Positions 8,016 through 8,963 of a DNA stretch of 8,963 nucleotides are shown piece by piece. Each line of letters begins with the position of its first letter. Position 1 is the stretch's first letter. The position numbers and the translations under genes are program-made. Origin of the DNA: an uncultured beta proteobacterium (GTDB taxonomy: Bacteria > Pseudomonadota > Gammaproteobacteria > Burkholderiales > Burkholderiaceae_C); assembly GCA_903886165.1 (NCBI GenBank), contig CAISLL010000249.1, positions 1 to 8,963 on the forward strand, in the 5' to 3' direction. The notes under the pieces were generated by a model that did no database searches, had not been told where the DNA came from, and saw nothing but the letters and a program-made list of their open reading frames with translations.

Positions 8016-8132
8016 GATGAATGGTATTTTTATTTAAAAAAATTGAATGATGCCATCAAATGGCTTGTGTCTGAGCACCGGCCTGTGGATTTACAGTTCA
8101 TCCATCGCAGAAAACAACCAAAGGAGCGTTTC
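8016..8132. promoter_or_regulatory. divergent LysR/pirin control region
   Basis: The spacer has a strongly AT-rich block (8026-8044) that stands out from its surroundings and an 11-bp perfect inverted repeat, TGATGCCATCA (8048-8058). A weak LysR-gene promoter can be read on the minus strand: TTGATG (8059-8054) with an AT-rich -10 region 16-17 bases on, near 8037-8031. The pirin promoter is not clear. A LysR binding site is expected here but I cannot single out one T-N11-A box. Confidence 0.45.
8122..8126 (+). promoter_or_regulatory. pirin ribosome binding site
   Basis: AGGAG lies six bases before ATG 8133. It decides the start, since the frame is open far upstream. Confidence 0.85.
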
Positions 8133-8834
8133 ATGTTGACCCTCAGACCCGCAAAGGAACGTGGTTTTGCAGACCACGGATGGCTTCAGTCGTTTCACAG
8201 TTTCTCGTTTGCCGGTTATTACGACCCACAGCACATGGGATGGGGCAATTTGCGGGTGATCAATGAAGACTGGATTGCCCCGGGCAAGGGTTTTGGCACG
8301 CACGGTCACCGCGACATGGAAATTGTTACCTACGTGTTGCAGGGCGCTTTGGCACACAAGGACAGCATGGGCAACGTGGTGTCCATTCCGCCGGGCGACG
8401 TGCAGCGCATGAGTGCTGGCACCGGTGTGCAGCACAGCGAGTTCAACCACGCGCCCCATGACACCACCCACCTGCTGCAGATCTGGATTCAGCCCAATGT
8501 GATGGGTGTGGCACCAAGTTACGAGCAGACCACCTTCCCCGCAGCTGCCAAACAAGGCCGCCTGTGCCTGGTGGCGTCGCCAGACGGTGCCCAGGGTTCG
8601 GTGAAAATCCATGCCGATGCGCGCTTGTATGCTGGTTTGTTGGATGGCACACAGACCGCTGACCTTGCGCTGCAGTCCAATCGCAAGTGTTATGTGCACT
8701 TGGTGCGCGGTGAGTTGGTCGCCAATGGCGTGACGCTGACCACCGGCGATGCCGCTCTGATCGAGGGTGAACAGCAGCTCCGGTTGGCGCATGGCAAAGA
8801 CGCCGAAATGCTGGTGTTTGACCTTAGCGCCTGA
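8133..8834 (+). CDS. pirin-family protein (YhhW-like, putative quercetin 2,3-dioxygenase)
   Basis: A 233-residue bicupin. The N-terminal cupin carries His57, His59, His101 and Glu103 (THGHRDMEIV and GVQHSEF), the metal ligands at the same residue numbers as in E. coli YhhW, which oxidises quercetin in vitro. Opening residues match the family (SFHSFSFAGYYDP at 20-32, GWGNLRVINED at 36-46). The C-terminal cupin lacks an obvious metal set, as usual. The real substrate may be another electrophilic or aromatic compound. The gene is divergent from the LysR gene and 88 bp upstream of a flavodoxin-like gene on the same strand, a regulator-pirin-quinone/flavin reductase arrangement that suggests a stress or detoxification role. 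Confidence 0.94.
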   Translation: MLTLRPAKERGFADHGWLQSFHSFSFAGYYDPQHMGWGNLRVINEDWIAPGKGFGTHGHRDMEIVTYVLQGALAHKDSMGNVVSIPPGDVQRMSAGTGVQHSEFNHAPHDTTHLLQIWIQPNVMGVAPSYEQTTFPAAAKQGRLCLVASPDGAQGSVKIHADARLYAGLLDGTQTADLALQSNRKCYVHLVRGELVANGVTLTTGDAALIEGEQQLRLAHGKDAEMLVFDLSA

Positions 8835-8897
8835 AAATGACCCACCGGCGCATCAAAATTTTCTCCTGGTGGCTTGGTCCCCAAGCCGCTCATTTTC
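8833..8897 (+). repeat. nested inverted repeats between pirin and flavodoxin genes
   Basis: Outer arms GAAAATGA (8833-8840) and TCATTTTC (8890-8897) are perfectly complementary, the first beginning inside the pirin stop codon. Inside is a 7-bp hairpin, GGCTTGG, loop TCC, CCAAGCC (8871-8887), and a competing CCACC/GGTGG pairing (8842-8846 with 8868-8872). It could be an mRNA-stabilising or attenuating structure or a weak terminator; no long T-run follows. Confidence 0.5.
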
Positions 8898-8910
8898 TAA
8901 CGCAACACAA

Positions 8911-8914
8911 AGGA
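8911..8914 (+). promoter_or_regulatory. ribosome binding site of the flavodoxin-like gene
   Basis: AGGA lies eight bases before ATG 8923. Confidence 0.65.
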
Positions 8915-8922
8915 ATATTGAA

Positions 8923-8963
8923 ATGGCAAAAGTAGCAGTTGTATTTCATTCAGGTTATGGCCA
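8923..8963 (+). CDS. flavodoxin/WrbA-like protein, 5' fragment
   Basis: Only 13 whole codons are present: MAKVAVVFHSGYG, after which the window ends. The pattern of a beta strand followed by an HSGYG loop is the FMN-phosphate-binding start of flavodoxin-fold NAD(P)H:quinone oxidoreductases (E. coli WrbA begins MAKVLVLYYSMYG). A ribosome site and position after pirin support a real gene and a likely two-gene transcript. The exact family needs the rest of the gene. Confidence 0.75.
   Translation, partial: MAKVAVVFHSGYG

Noticed and set aside
8016..8060. Specific LysR T-N11-A box
   Set aside because: The AT-rich block contains many matches by chance, and the clear palindrome TGATGCCATCA has the wrong spacing.
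7131..8132. Upstream extension of the pirin frame, open back to 7131
   Set aside because: It is antisense to the LysR gene and then runs through the spacer. The ribosome site at 8122 and family N-terminus fix the start at 8133.

Overview
The window looks like chromosomal DNA of a betaproteobacterium, most likely family Comamonadaceae (Rhodoferax/Polaromonas-like). The reasons are the GC-rich coding with strong codon bias, the protein sequences, and short interspersed repeats with a TAGCTG...AGAGGC core that I remember from that family. The genus call is inference. No rRNA, tRNA, CRISPR array, insertion sequence or phage gene is visible.

Layout. (1) 1-2013, minus: 2,4-dienoyl-CoA reductase fadH, lacking only its last few codons. 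(2) 2014-2167: a compact divergent control region with two AphA/PadR-type palindromes. The two halves of one palindrome each carry a TTGCAT -35 box, one for fadH and one for the divergent PadR-family regulator. (3) 2168-2701, plus: the PadR-family regulator. (4) 2702-3186: a gene-free convergent intergenic region with one interspersed repeat, two inverted copies of a GC-rich hairpin repeat and an 8-bp tandem repeat. (5) 3187-8015, minus: a tightly packed run in transcription order LysR regulator, FAD-dependent amine-oxidase-like protein, gluQ, trmB and an RluA-family pseudouridine synthase. (6) 8133 to the end, plus: a pirin-family protein and the first 13 codons of a flavodoxin/WrbA-like protein, divergent from the LysR gene.

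How the genes fit together. FadH with PadR looks like a self-contained regulator-target pair for degrading unsaturated acyl-CoAs. gluQ, trmB and the pseudouridine synthase all modify RNA (queuosine glutamylation of tRNA-Asp, m7G46 of tRNA, pseudouridine), with coupled junctions and non-ATG starts. The LysR gene probably controls the pirin-flavodoxin pair across the divergent spacer.

Most unusual feature: three copies of one short imperfect-palindromic repeat family all touch coding sequence. One forms the end and stop codon of the PadR gene. The other two lie inside trmB and gluQ, read in frame in opposite orientations, and seem to encode extra peptide loops. This resembles Rickettsia palindromic elements. 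An 8-bp tandem repeat also forms the end and stop codon of the pseudouridine synthase gene.
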